Shown: positions 47,860-58,560 of the stretch, one piece after another
How the letters are laid out: the number at the start of each line of letters is the position of its first letter
Position numbering within the stretch: position 1 is the first letter of the stretch
Source of the DNA: Geosiphon pyriformis
Lineage: Eukaryota; Glomeromycota; Glomeromycetes; Archaeosporales; Geosiphonaceae
Length of the DNA stretch: 64,000 nucleotides
Direction: 5' to 3'
NCBI GenBank assembly: GCA_016748015.1
Contig: JAAOMT010000672.1
Location: 443,094 to 507,093 of the forward strand
Made by a program: the position numbers and the translations under genes
The notes under the pieces: generated by a model
Seen by the model: only the letters and a program-made list of their open reading frames with translations
Told to the model about the DNA's origin: nothing
Databases searched by the model: none

Positions 47860-49290
47860 GGTTTTTTTTCAATCAAAGTTTTTTTTTAAAAGACATATTC
47901 AAATTAATTCTAGTACTGTTTTTACTCTTTTCAAAAGCTTTAAAGTTTTTAACAACAGTCCAGTTAACAAGTTGGTTTTTTTTGTTTTCTAATGTTGTCT
48001 TTAATAGTGTTTGAGAAATAATTTCTAGTCATTAAAAATTCTTTAAATAGATAATATTTATTTTAATATTTGATATAACTTTTAATATTAAATTAAACTT
48101 AGTTAATTCTTTGTTTTATTTGTTGTCTAGTTTTGTTGGATTTAAGTTGGTTTTCAAAAACAATATTGAGTTATTTTGTATAAATTTTGTTTTTAAAGAT
48201 TTTTATTAATGGTTTTTTTAACCAAATTTAAGATTACAAAATTTTTTTATGATGGCTTTTAGTTTTTTTTTTTACTTTTGTAAAATTGAAATCTGCTAAC
48301 TTGTGAGAATATGCTATTATAAATTTTAAAATTTTTTTTTTGCTGTTGTTGTTCTTGTTAACTAGTTTGTACTAATTAAAAAAGACAATATTTGGATTTT
48401 TTTCTTAATTAAAAAGAAATCATTATTTTAAAAATTTTTTTAAGATCAAATTAATTAATTTTTGTCTTTAAAATTAGTGATATAATTTTTTAAGTTGGTA
48501 ACTATACTTATTATAATTCTTATTCTCTTAATTCTTATTATTGTTAATATTTTACTATTGTTATTTTTGAGTCTTGTAAAATATCAAAACTTGCTGTAAT
48601 TAAAACTAGTATTCTATACAAATGTTGTATTTGGTAGAAAATTTTTAGATTATTGCTATTACAAATATTAAAAGTTGAATTATTTATTTGTTAAATACAA
48701 AATGTTTTTATGTTTTTTTCTGTTAATAAAAAGTTTTATGTTAAGGTTTTTGCTTTTTTGGCTTCTTTTTTTGCTGTCTTTTTAGTTATTTTTGCTTTTA
48801 GTTTTGTTGTTAAGTTTATATTAAATTCCTTAAAAATTCAAGTCTCAAGCTTGATTGCTGTAATAAAATTTGTTATTAAGCCTATTATTTTTTTGGTTAT
48901 TTTAATTACTAATCTTCTAATAATAATACTGCCAAGATTTTTTAGATAAAAAAAATCTGCTCTCTATAAAATATGTTGCTAAAAATATTGTTTGTTTTAA
49001 ATTTAAAATTAATTTTGGTGAAATAAATTATAATAGAATATTAGTTGTTAAAAATTTTTTTTTAATTAAAAATACTATTAAATATTTTATAACTTTGTAA
49101 TATATGTTAAGTTCTAATGTTAAAAGTAGTATTGAGTCAATTAAATTGTTTTTTAGTAAGTTTGTTTTTAATTTTAAAAACTTGAATAGTATTATTAAAA
49201 GAATTAGTGGACTGAGTTTACTTTTAGCTTTTTTTGTTTTAATATAATATAACTTTAACTGATTCAAATAGTTGATTATATATAAAGAGT
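47860..49290 (+). mobile_element. T-rich relic of a second retroelement ORF
   Basis: A 79-codon frame at 48710-48949 (contains KIQVSSLIAVIKFVIKPIIF) and a further frame after it (KINFGEINYNRILVVKNFF, then SSNVKSSIESIKLFFSKFVF, up to about 49240) resemble a Ser/Val/Lys-rich ORF of Glomeromycotina retroelements in which many codons have drifted to Phe, Ile, Asn and Lys. That drift is what strong C-to-T and G-to-A decay would give. The assignment rests on memory of such ORFs and is uncertain. Confidence 0.4.
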
Positions 49291-49407
49291 ACATAATTTA
49301 TATATTTAGTTTAGACTACTTAATTTGGTATATTAAATTAAGTTGTATTTGGGCTTTATTTATTAAATATAATAAAAAAAATTCACATAAACAAAAGAAT
49401 TAATATA

Positions 49408-49458
49408 CAGAGAAGCATAAAAAATATTGGACACTTCTATAATATATTATATAAAAAA
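49408..49458 (+). repeat. Left terminal inverted repeat of Tc1 element
   Basis: Aligns with the reverse complement of 50690-50738; outermost bases differ slightly, the inner block from tattggacactt onward is nearly identical. Confidence 0.85.
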
Positions 49459-49659
49459 ACTAATTTATGAATTATTAATTTTTTATTATTATATTAAAAT
49501 TCATGTTAGTAGTTTATTTGCTTAAACTTGATGTGATATAAACTTGATCAAATTATAATAGTAATTTACAGATATTGTATCCTATTTTTCTTTAATCTAC
49601 TGTTCTAATTATACAATATTTTGAGAGTTGTAAATTACTTTGACAAATTTTAACTTCAA

Positions 49660-50520
49660 TATATGACCAAAGATTTTCTATTGGAGTAATATTAGAACTT
49701 TGTGATGGTCAAAGAAATAATTCAATATTTGAAGAAGTAAAAAAAACACGTGACTTTTAATGTATAGATTAATATATTGTCTTCCTGAAAAAAAAAACTA
49801 AAAAAAGTTTTTTTTGCATGAAGTTTTACTGTAGAAATTGCATAATTAGCCAAGATTTCATAATGTATAACTCAAGTAATATGACCAACCAAAGGAAGTA
49901 AAAGACCCAAACCAATTCATGAAAAACATTTCCAAAACATGTAACCAAAGTTTTTTTTAACTGTGGCTGCAATAAAATTCTTATAAAACTTTTGAGAAGG
50001 TTTACACCATACACATCCAAATTTTGTACTTCTAAATTATGTATATATAGATTCATCTAACCAAACAACTCATTTAAAATCTTTTACTGTTCAATTTTTA
50101 TAAGTATGAATCTATTGTAAACATTTTTTTTTATTTAATTTGGAAATTAATGGCTTAAAACAAAAAATGCATAAGCAAAATTTTTTTTGAGCTAATTTAT
50201 TTTGAATAGTTTGTATAAAAATAGATTTGTTGGTATCTTTAATAAAATTCAATTGTATTTGAGAAAGAGTTTAACAGCAGATTTTTTTATTTTCTATTAT
50301 TGAATATTTGAGTTGTTCATATGTGCATTTGTTAAGAATTTGTGGTCAGCCCATTTGTTTTTTAGAAAGTTGTTTTTAGCTCATATGACTTTTATATACA
50401 TATTATAAAAGAATATAAACATCTAATAATCATAGAAATCTCATTGTTTGTATGTCCTAACTTTTTTGCTAAAATAATTTCCTTTTTTGGTATTTAAAAA
50501 GTTCTTTTCCAAGACATATT
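49660..50520 (-). pseudogene. Tc1 transposase relic
   Basis: Reading on the minus strand from the right: a helix-turn-helix start (ILAKKLGHTNNEISMIIRC, about 50405-50475), then KQMG-stop-PQILNKC near 50340-50370, corresponding to the G-R-P box with Arg codon CGA turned into TGA. The core follows (FIAATVKKNFGYMFWKCFS, then VGHIT and IHYEILANYAIS, about 49840-49975). The end is PSQSSNITPIENLW at 49671-49712, where the catalytic Asp of SPDLNPIENLW is Asn. Several stops and frameshifts show that it is inactive. Confidence 0.85.
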
Positions 50521-50689
50521 TGATGTGGTAAATTTTTTCATGACAAGAATATTTGATATTTTATATATATACATATGATCTACTGTTGTGTTTTACAAAG
50601 ACATGATTTATGTTAATTTGTAGATTATAATTATAAGTAATTATAAAAAAAATTATGGCTTAAATTAGTAATAGTATTACAATATATAG

Positions 50690-50738
50690 CTTTTTTTATA
50701 TAATATATTAAGTGTCCAATACTTTTTATACCCCTCTT
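50690..50738 (-). repeat. Right terminal inverted repeat of Tc1 element
   Basis: Reverse complement begins aagaggggtataaaaagtat and continues into the shared block; abuts the TA at 50739-50740. Confidence 0.85.
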
Positions 50739-50740
50739 TA

Positions 50741-51706
50741 TGTATACATATATATATATATACATAAAAACTTACATGTTTTTTATATGCTTTTTAATAT
50801 ATATTGTTTAAATATTATTTATATTTATACATTTAAAATAATCTTGAATCTTTTTTTTTTAATGAAATTATTATTTTGCTATAAAATAATACAAAACTTT
50901 TTATAAAATTCATAGAATTATACAGTAACAAATCAGAAAATACAATTATTTCTTTATTTTTATTTGTGCTTTTTTAACTTTTTTTATACTAGCAAATATA
51001 TATAGTAATTTTATATGTTTTACTTTCTTTGTAAAAAGTCAAATGCTAACAATATTTGATAACAACAATACTTTTAAAACAATTTGACAAATATATTAAT
51101 TATTTTTTTTTTGTATACAACACATCTGATTATATCTATTAAATAATCAATTTTTTTTAGAAAAAAATTGCTTGACACAAAAAAACTAAAACCTAAAACA
51201 CATGTTTATTTATGAAAATTTAGAACTCTCTACCAAAGCAAATTACAACACAAACTTAAGTAATATTAACACAACAAACGAAAAACAGATATAACTTACT
51301 TTGTATAAAAAGTGCCACTATTTAATCTAACAGTTTTAATAACATTAACAGACTTGATATATTCATTAAATAATTAAAACTTCTGTAAAGATATAATAAA
51401 AATCAGTCAGCTAGTGTTTCTTTTTAACACTTATGCACCAAATTATTCTTAATTTAACCTGTATACTGGACTTTATAAATGAATTTTAATCAAAATCTAA
51501 ATCTAAGTTTTCAACTATAATTTTGTTATAAGTCATGAAAAAACATATTTCTTTAAACAATAATTAAAATAAATAAATATTCAATTAATTCGAATTAAAA
51601 AAAAGTCCATAGAGTTATTATGTGAAAAATACTAGACCTCAACTTTCATTTGGCTCAAATAATAATATAATAAAGATTATTACACAATCACAAAGTAATC
51701 CATTTT
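50741..51706. other. AT-rich sequence without gene
   Basis: Contains a TATA-rich stretch near 50745-50762; open frames here are low-complexity Tyr/Ile runs. Nothing recognised. Confidence 0.6.
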
Positions 51707-51859
51707 ATGCTTGCCTATCTTTTGAACGTCTATGATATTAAGAATTCTCTTTTTGCCGTTTTAGAATTCTCCGTAAAAGATTCCTTTTCGGGAGAAAAAT
51801 TAAAAGGATACCAAGAAGCGAAAGAAGCCATTAAGGAAATCATGGTGAATAATTCGTGA
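51707..51859 (+). CDS. Small ORF (50 aa), unknown
   Basis: ATG at 51707 opens 50 codons to a TGA at 51857. The end (SGEKLKGYQEAKEAIKEIMV) has the charged amphipathic look of a real helix, and the DNA here is less AT-rich than its surroundings. It lies 205 bp upstream of the ORF at 52065 on the same strand. It could be a last exon of a gene whose other exons I cannot see, or an independent small ORF. Confidence 0.35.
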   Translation: MLAYLLNVYDIKNSLFAVLEFSVKDSFSGEKLKGYQEAKEAIKEIMVNNS

Positions 51860-52064
51860 AATTTTATTTAAATACGCTGGGTTTTGCGAAGGAATCAGAA
51901 TTTCTCACTACTCTGATAGTTGGTCTTGATAATTCCTAACGCAGAAAAAACAAGCCTTTAAATATTTATTTTAAGTTTTTTGCTACCTTTTCCACAGAAA
52001 AACTTTGAAATAAAACGCAATAGATCTAATTATAAACCTTGTTGAATAATAAATTTAGACAGCT

Positions 52065-52628
52065 ATGAATCAGCAAGTTTTTAACAATTTCGTTGGGAAT
52101 TACCAAACCCCTCCATTCCTTCATTCCAATGAGCAAAACGCTTCTCGCGTAAACCATAATGAAACTTCAAACTATAACAACCTGAATGATGTTAACTCAA
52201 CTTCCGGATTTAACCACCCATCAGTGCTTTCAGAATACCATAATGATTCAAATTGGCTACATGACCCCTCATTTAGCCACTCTCGATACCACCCGTCAGC
52301 GCATTCCGATTCAAACCAAATTGAACCTCAAAGTTCACAACAATATAATTCTCAAATCCATAAAGCTACGGGAAATCATGTTCAACAATTTAATCGAACC
52401 CCAGAGTTCCAACAAAATCCTAATCGTATTTCATTTCAACAATTTTTAAAGGTAAAGGAAGATATTTTAAATAAGGAGCAAGAAAATATTGATAAAAAGC
52501 GAGATATTTTAAATAAAGAGCAAGAAAGTATTGATAAAAAGCGAGATATTTTAAATAATGACCGGTATATTTTTTCCCAAAGGCAAGAATTAGACCAGCT
52601 AGAAATTAATTTTTTTGGTAGAAATTAA
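52065..52628 (+). CDS. Asn/Gln/Ser-rich protein with C-terminal heptad-like repeats
   Basis: 187 aa, single exon, no family recognised. Residues 1-130 are rich in Asn, Ser, His and Gln (starts MNQQVFNNFVGNYQTPPF) and probably disordered. Residues about 133-170 hold 14-residue repeats (DILNKEQENIDKKR, DILNKEQESIDKKR, then a partial third), encoded by a 42-bp tandem repeat and likely forming a coiled coil. The C-terminus is LEINFFGRN. No signal peptide or membrane segment. The plan of a disordered front and a short coiled coil would suit a scaffold or DNA-associated role, but function is unknown. A decayed tandem copy lies at 53833-54360, and both share aaaccttgttgaataa and acagctatgaatca upstream. 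Confidence 0.6.
   Translation: MNQQVFNNFVGNYQTPPFLHSNEQNASRVNHNETSNYNNLNDVNSTSGFNHPSVLSEYHNDSNWLHDPSFSHSRYHPSAHSDSNQIEPQSSQQYNSQIHKATGNHVQQFNRTPEFQQNPNRISFQQFLKVKEDILNKEQENIDKKRDILNKEQESIDKKRDILNNDRYIFSQRQELDQLEINFFGRN
52461..52561 (+). repeat. 42-bp tandem repeat inside the coiled-coil ORF
   Basis: Units at 52461-52502 and 52503-52544 differ by two bases and are followed by a partial third. The unit keeps the frame and encodes 14 residues. Confidence 0.9.
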
Positions 52629-52734
52629 ATATGATACTTCTCCCTTCACTCAACCCTCTAATAAACCTTTAGTTTACTCTTCTGAGAACGCATGTATACA
52701 TATGGTACATTATTCAGAGATCTGTTAACTAACT

Positions 52735-52767
52735 CGGGTGGCTGGTAACGTGTCGACAAAGCATGAG
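52735..52767. repeat. Motif shared with 22105-22137
   Basis: Second copy of the block cgggtggctggt ... gacaaagc(a)tga, in the same orientation, about 30 kb from the first. It lies just downstream of the coiled-coil ORF. Confidence 0.55.
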
Positions 52768-52817
52768 CTGCATCTATTATAAAATGTTTCTGTAGATAGG
52801 GGTTGGACCACGCTTCG

Positions 52818-52875
52818 TTAAGCATTAAAAAAAAAATGAATAGAAAAAACGGGGAAAAATCCCCTTAATGCTTAA
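52818..52875. repeat. Nested hairpin
   Basis: Outer 11-bp stem ttaagcattaa (52818-52828) pairs with 52865-52875. Within it gggga (52851-52855) pairs with tcccc (52860-52864). It sits some 50 bp after the shared motif and may belong to the same dispersed repeat. Confidence 0.6.
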
Positions 52876-53218
52876 GAAAACATCTATTTTTGAGCATAAA
52901 TTTTTTAAATTAAGGGTAAATACTATTTTAAAACATGCAAAATTAAATATTTTAAATTCAAAGTGTAAAATATTTAAGAATAGCAAAATTTATAGTTATA
53001 AAATTAATGTAACAATTTTTCTTAGATGTATTACTTTATTGAAAAGCTCATTAAGATTACTAGATAGGGAATTTTTTCTCGAGCGTCCTAAGCTTTAAAT
53101 ATTAGGTACAAAAGCCTAAATGAAATCCATCAATTTGTAACACTAGGTGATAAAATATTTTAGATAATACACTTTTTTTTTGAAATAAATTCGTCCTTTT
53201 ATATGGGAAATAATTTAA

Positions 53219-53325
53219 ATTTCTTTGCTCGCAAAGCCTTTAAATTCATCAATGACCTTAGCAATACAGCAGTCAAATGTTGTTGCAAGTTTTGTGTTTC
53301 TCAGCTCCTGTTTCAGCCCATACAT
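53219..53325 (-). pseudogene. Short coding fragment, possibly retroelement Gag
   Basis: On the minus strand a 36-codon frame reads YGLKQELRNTKLATTFDC and ends FKGFASKEI. The GLKxELR start recalls the conserved Gag motif of Ty3-type elements, but the piece is too short to be sure and no other Gag or Pol part is seen nearby. Confidence 0.3.
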
Positions 53326-53832
53326 AAATAAATAAACAAATATGTAGTTATTCATTAAAATACTACCATTGAAGATGATTCTTGTTAATAGCCAAGTAGT
53401 TTAATTAATAGTCGTTTAAGAAAGATATGGACTTAAAAATTTAGCAACAACAATATAAAAGTGCCAAATTTTAGCCACACAGAATAATGGCTACTATCAT
53501 AGATCATATCCATGTACAAAGTTTAGTTAACATCAAAAGCAAACTCGTATTTTAAAAATTTCTATGGGGCTTTGGCAAAAACGAAGACTAAACTCTGATT
53601 ATCGACGCTGATTTTACCATCCTCAAACTTGATCAAAAGATCTAAGGTGGTTTGAATCTTTAAAGGCAGAGGAAATTGTAAAATAAATTGGTTGGAAAAA
53701 GTAATTGATCCCAACTTAAAATATCTAATATTAAACCTTGTTGAATAAACAACTTACTCCAATTTTAGGCAAAATCATGGAGAATTTCGTAATCTAAAGT
53801 ATTTATTTCTCTGAGTTTTCAACCAACAGCTA

Positions 53833-54360
53833 TGAATCATCAAGTTTCTAATAATCTTGTTGACAATTATCAAATCCTCGCTTTGAGAAATAATAACATT
53901 GTTCTTTAAATTCTCTGTTCTAATGAGCAAGACATTACTCGTGTGAATGCTAATAGGACTTTATTTATATAGCTTCAATATCATCCGTTGACGCATTTGG
54001 AATTCGAAGTTAATTTAAATCAAATACAAGAACCTTCCAATTCAAATCAAACTTAACCAGGTTTAAATTTAAGAATGATGAATTATTCCCATGATTAAAG
54101 ACCATCATTCAGCACAATAACTTCAATGCTAAATTTAACTCTTTAGCACCAGACAACCAAGCTACCCTATGCAAAAACATATTTCCTGAAATCCAAATTT
54201 ACAACAAAATTCTGGCCCATTTTCCTTGAAAATTGATTAACTTTACAGAAAAATATTTTAAAATATGGAACAAGATATTTTGAATAAAAGTAGAGAGCTT
54301 TTTGATAAAGAATGATATATTTTAAGAAAATTCAAGTATTATTCCAGCTAAACTAATTTC
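53833..54360 (+). pseudogene. Decayed paralog of the 52065 coiled-coil ORF
   Basis: Starts MNHQVSNNLVDNYQILAL, matching the N-terminus of the upstream ORF, then is broken by stops (first near 53909) and frameshifts. A later piece has SNEQDITRVNANRT, matching SNEQNASRVNHNET. Near 54262-54330 traces of the 42-bp repeat remain (NMEQDILNKSRELFDKE). The spacing and direction indicate a tandem duplication followed by loss of one copy. Confidence 0.75.
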
Positions 54361-56545
54361 GCAAAGACAAAATATGATCATTTTAAAATATCTACGAAGC
54401 TATGAGTGTGCTAACCATTCGTTTAAAGGGCTAATGTTTTATATATTTTTATGGATTAAAATATTTATTCTAGAGGAAATGTAATTTAAAATTTCAGTTA
54501 AATAATTAATATGTAAAAAAACTCGAATGTTTAAAATATTTGTCAACTTTAACCTTTGCCAAATGATCGTTTCAAATAAATGCTTTATAATCATTCATCT
54601 CGTTATAAGTGAATTTCCCAGCTACCACAAATCAAATTAAATCAAAAATCATGGGATTTTTATTGTACAAATAATAAACACTATATGCATGTATTTACCC
54701 ACGTTTCAGTAGTATTAGTATTTAAACAATATCATTAATTTTAGTTACTTCTGAATTCTTTGCAAAAAAGAATTTTTCTTGTAAACTTGCCACCTTTTTT
54801 CCTGATCAGCTAGAGATCTTTCAATCAATTCTAGAATTATGAAGCATCATATACCATTCAATCCCAGGTTGTTAAGCATACCGAATTACTCTTGTTTCCA
54901 GACTCGAAGAATTTGTTCTTTTCCTTATGCCATGCAAAAGGTCTAAATTTTGAGTTTAATATAAAAGGAAACTTTATATTTAATTTGAGAATATATAGAA
55001 GTCTTGGGCACTTAAAATGTTCTACATCTCATTATTAAGTATTTACTCTTAAATTAAAAATTTTGATATGAAATAAGTAGAATTATAGCAGCGAAAAGTT
55101 CATAAAAATTATTTTACATGATTATTATACAATATAAGCTTGGATTTAAATCTCTATTGAAGCAATTAAGCTACCATAATTTTTTATTTTCTACTAATAT
55201 TATTCTAGATTTTCTAAAGTTTCTTATCCAAAGCATTAAGTTGAACACTCATCAATATACATTAAAATTTTTATAAGTTTAATTATGAGCTAATAAGCTA
55301 ATGAATAAAAAAATCCAAAAAAAAATTCTAAACTTGTGCATTAGATACAAATTATAAAAGAAATAATAAAATTCAAAATGATAATTTCTCATTTTAAAAA
55401 CTTTTCTAATAATAGAATTTATTATATTTTTCTCAGAACAAAACATTTGAATCCACTTGCTTCTAAAAATATATAACCACTTTCAATATCTACTTTCTTT
55501 TCAAAAGTTGGACAATTAATCAAACAGTTTTAGTTAAAGATTTCAGTTTGTGTGTTTTCATTCATTTAAAATTATATATTTCTTGAACTTTGAAATTCAG
55601 AAAAGCATTAATAAACTACAAATTTCTAGACAAAAATAAAAAATAATCGTTTTTAAAAATTTTTTGTTAAATTCTGATTTGACTTATTGTCATTCACATC
55701 TTCATCAATCTTAATCTGTAAAAGTTATATATTTGAATACCCTTTATATGTGCATATTATAAATATATTAAATTAAACATTATTTAACCTAAAACAGAAA
55801 TTTTAAGATGAAAAGGTTTTTAATTCACTTATCTAACAATTAAATGAAATTTGTAAAAGCTTTACTATTTAAAATAAAAATTAATATAATGATACTAACT
55901 TAGCAAAATTTTTATCTAAATTAAAATATGTTTTAAAGAATTTGATAAAAATAAGTTGTTTATTTCTTTTAACAGTCTATCATTCTCAAATCAAATTAAC
56001 CTTTAAAGATTTATAGGTAGTAATAAGATTTAAATAATATTAACCATGAAGAATAGCAATTACTGAATGCATTGAATCAATAAAAGAACCATTTCAGAAT
56101 ACTAACCTGAGTACTTGCTAAATAATTCAAAATTTTGGAGTTTATTTTCAGTAGTTATATTAATTAATAGATATTTACCTACTAATTAAGACAAAAAATA
56201 CTTGAAATAGTCTGAAGATTCACAAATTCAATATAATCTATAATCTATAATTATTTTGGACTGAAAATCAAGGAAATATTAATGTTTATATAATAATAGG
56301 ATTTTTTTATTATATCAGCTCGTTGAAATCCAAGTTAAACTTTATGCAAAGAAATTATATTAAGCTTGGTATTAAGACATTTTGATAAAGAAAATTTATT
56401 CTTTATTTCTGTAAGAGTGATAAACTTCCTTGATATTACCTACCTTATGCACGATTGTTACTCAATTGCAAAATTGCAGATCGCTCAAAACCTAGCCTTT
56501 TTTTGGTAATATTTTTGCCTATATAAGTTTCATTTTTCTAAATCT
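54361..56545. other. AT-rich sequence without gene
   Basis: No coding region or element recognised over about 2.2 kb. Confidence 0.6.
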
Positions 56546-58560
56546 TTGTCCCTGAACAAACCTTTTTCTAAAATATACCAAAAAACACTCATCGTTTCAA
56601 CTTCAACAATTGAAAATATAACTTCCCCCCTCGACTGGCTTGAAGGAACATTGATTGTCATCAAAGAAAATTTGGCCATTTTTCTAGCTGGTGAATATTC
56701 AAAGGCTGTTCACTTGGTGAAAAATATATTGAAGCCAGTCAGAAACACTATAGAACATTTATTCGATTGCTTGAATAATAGAAGTCAGAGCATTCGACAG
56801 ACTATATTTTGCTCGGTTTTTCTTTAGAACATGAAATTGGAGCTATTCCTAATTTAAAAAAGCATTTTGAGAATCTTAGAAAACAGTGAATGCAGGGGAT
56901 TATTTTGGACACTTCTCCTTAGGTTATTGCTATGATATTAAAGTCGGTCCTTTACAAGATCGAGAAAAAGCAATTGAACTCTATTCAAAGCCAGCAGAGG
57001 TGGGAGATACAAGTGCACAATTTAATCTAGAATTTTCTTAACGAAATTTATTGGGAGCGACGAAAAGTATTTTGAACTCTATTCAAAAGCAGGCGGGAGA
57101 TACAAGTATACAATAAAATCTTGGATTTTGTTATAGAAATCGAGTGGGAACGACGAAAAATCAGGAAAAAGCCTTTTGAAATCTATTCAAAAAGCAGAAG
57201 AGGCATGCAATACAAATGCACCATAAAAACTTCAATTTCGTTATAGAACTCGATTGGGAATAACGAAAGATGAGCAAAAAGCATGTTGAACTTTATTTTA
57301 AAAGCAGAAGAGAGGTGCTGTACAAACGCACCATATAATCTTCGATTTCGTTATAGAACTCGATTGGGAATAACGAAAATTGAGCAAAAGCATTTTGAAC
57401 TCTGCTAAAAGCAGGAGAGACGAGTAATACAAATACAAAATACAATTTTGGGTTTCGCTATAGAAATCGATTGGAAACAAGGAAAAATTAGGAAAAACCA
57501 ATTTGAACTCTATTCTAAAAGCAGCAGAGGCGGGTAAAACAAATGCACAATACAATCTCAAAAGCAGCAGGGGGTATACAGATGCACAATACAATCTTGG
57601 ATTTTGTTATAGAAATCGATTGGGAACAACGAAAAATGAACAAAAAGCATTTTGAACTTTATTTTAAAAGCAGAAGAGGTGTGCGATACAAATGCACCAT
57701 AAAATCTTAAATTTCGTTATAGAAATCGATTGGGAACGACGAAAAAGTTAGTAAGAGGTGGTTACTACAAATGCACCATACAATCTTCGATTTGGTTATA
57801 GAATCGCTTGGGAACAACGAAAGACGAGCAAAAAGCAGCAGAGGCGAGTAATACAAATGCCTAATACTATCTTGGGTATTGTTGTCCAAATCGAATGAAA
57901 TGAGGTATTTTTTTTGAAGTAATATGTGTGATTTTTATTCTCCTTATTTTTTTTAGAAACCAAAAAATGCATTGAAATAGTTTATCGCATCTTGGAAGTG
58001 CATCTTGCAAATATATCTTTGAACGGTCTGGGATAAACAAAGATATTACAACCAATGAACTCATTGGGATTTTACCATTTGTGGGACGCGGCGACTTCAG
58101 TTTTTCTCAAAGTGAACAAAGATACTTTTATTTTGGGAAATGTTTTGTCGTATTTTTTTCAAACCACAAATGGCCTAAGGTTTGTGCATGAATTAGAACC
58201 AGTGCATGGGGGCTTGCATCTAGAAATCAAATCTATAGTCTGACGATATCTTTGGTGTTGTTAAACGCTCAGCGCCCGAACTTTGTAACCCGTCGTCACA
58301 TACCAAATACAGCGATATTCATGGTTGTGCTATCATTTCCTGGAAAAATTTTCAGGAGAAAGACCGTAGAACGATATTAAAACCTTATGTACATTCAATT
58401 AGATTAAATTTAGGGAAAGCGCCCCATAATCGAAAAGCATATATTCAGGAAATGATTTTAAAAAATGGAATGGTAATCCGGATTGCCGTCATACTGCATA
58501 AGAACTTAAACAAAGAGTTATTGCTCCCCGCAACAATTGCAACTTAAACAACTTATCCGT
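56546..58560 (+). pseudogene. Sel1-repeat / protein kinase pseudogene
   Basis: The family joins a kinase domain to Sel1-like repeats and is expanded in these fungi. A 93-codon frame (56546-56827) opens it. Sel1 units follow from about 56898 (GHFSLGYCYDIKVGPLQDRE, KAIELYSKPAEVGDTSAQFN) and recur at about 108-bp spacing to about 57880 (start points near 56977, 57072, 57178, 57288, 57398, 57506, 57654), each broken by frameshifts or stops. At 58010-58540 kinase pieces appear: TNGLRFVHELEPVHGGLH, where the catalytic HGD is HGG; then RSAPELCNPSSHTKYSDI, corresponding to the APE and SDIYSF region; and NPDCRHTA-stop-ELKQRV at the end. The kinase therefore follows the Sel1 array. Confidence 0.8.
56898..57880 (+). 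repeat. Degenerate ~108-bp tandem array (Sel1 units)
   Basis: Eight or so units sharing gaactctattcaaaagcag and tatagaaatcgattgggaac at regular spacing; each unit would encode the 36-residue Sel1 helix pair. One unit has a partial internal duplication near 57530-57600. Confidence 0.85.

Larger units (their letters stand above)
49406..50740 (-). mobile_element. Tc1/mariner transposon with TIRs and TA duplications
   Basis: The element proper is 49408-50738 (1331 bp). Both ends carry imperfect terminal inverted repeats of about 50 bp sharing tattggacactt and atatattatataaaaaaa. TA dinucleotides at 49406-49407 and 50739-50740 are the target duplication expected of this superfamily. The interior holds a decayed transposase on the minus strand. 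The ends remain well matched while the coding part has many stops, so it is non-autonomous now. Confidence 0.88.

Noticed and set aside
50712-50906. Tyr/Ile-rich 64-codon frame
   Set aside because: Arises from a TA microsatellite and T-rich DNA at the end of the Tc1 element.
57298-58243. Minus frames across the Sel1 array and a short plus frame at 58055
   Set aside because: Minus frames are antisense to the repeat array; the plus frame is part of the kinase relic.
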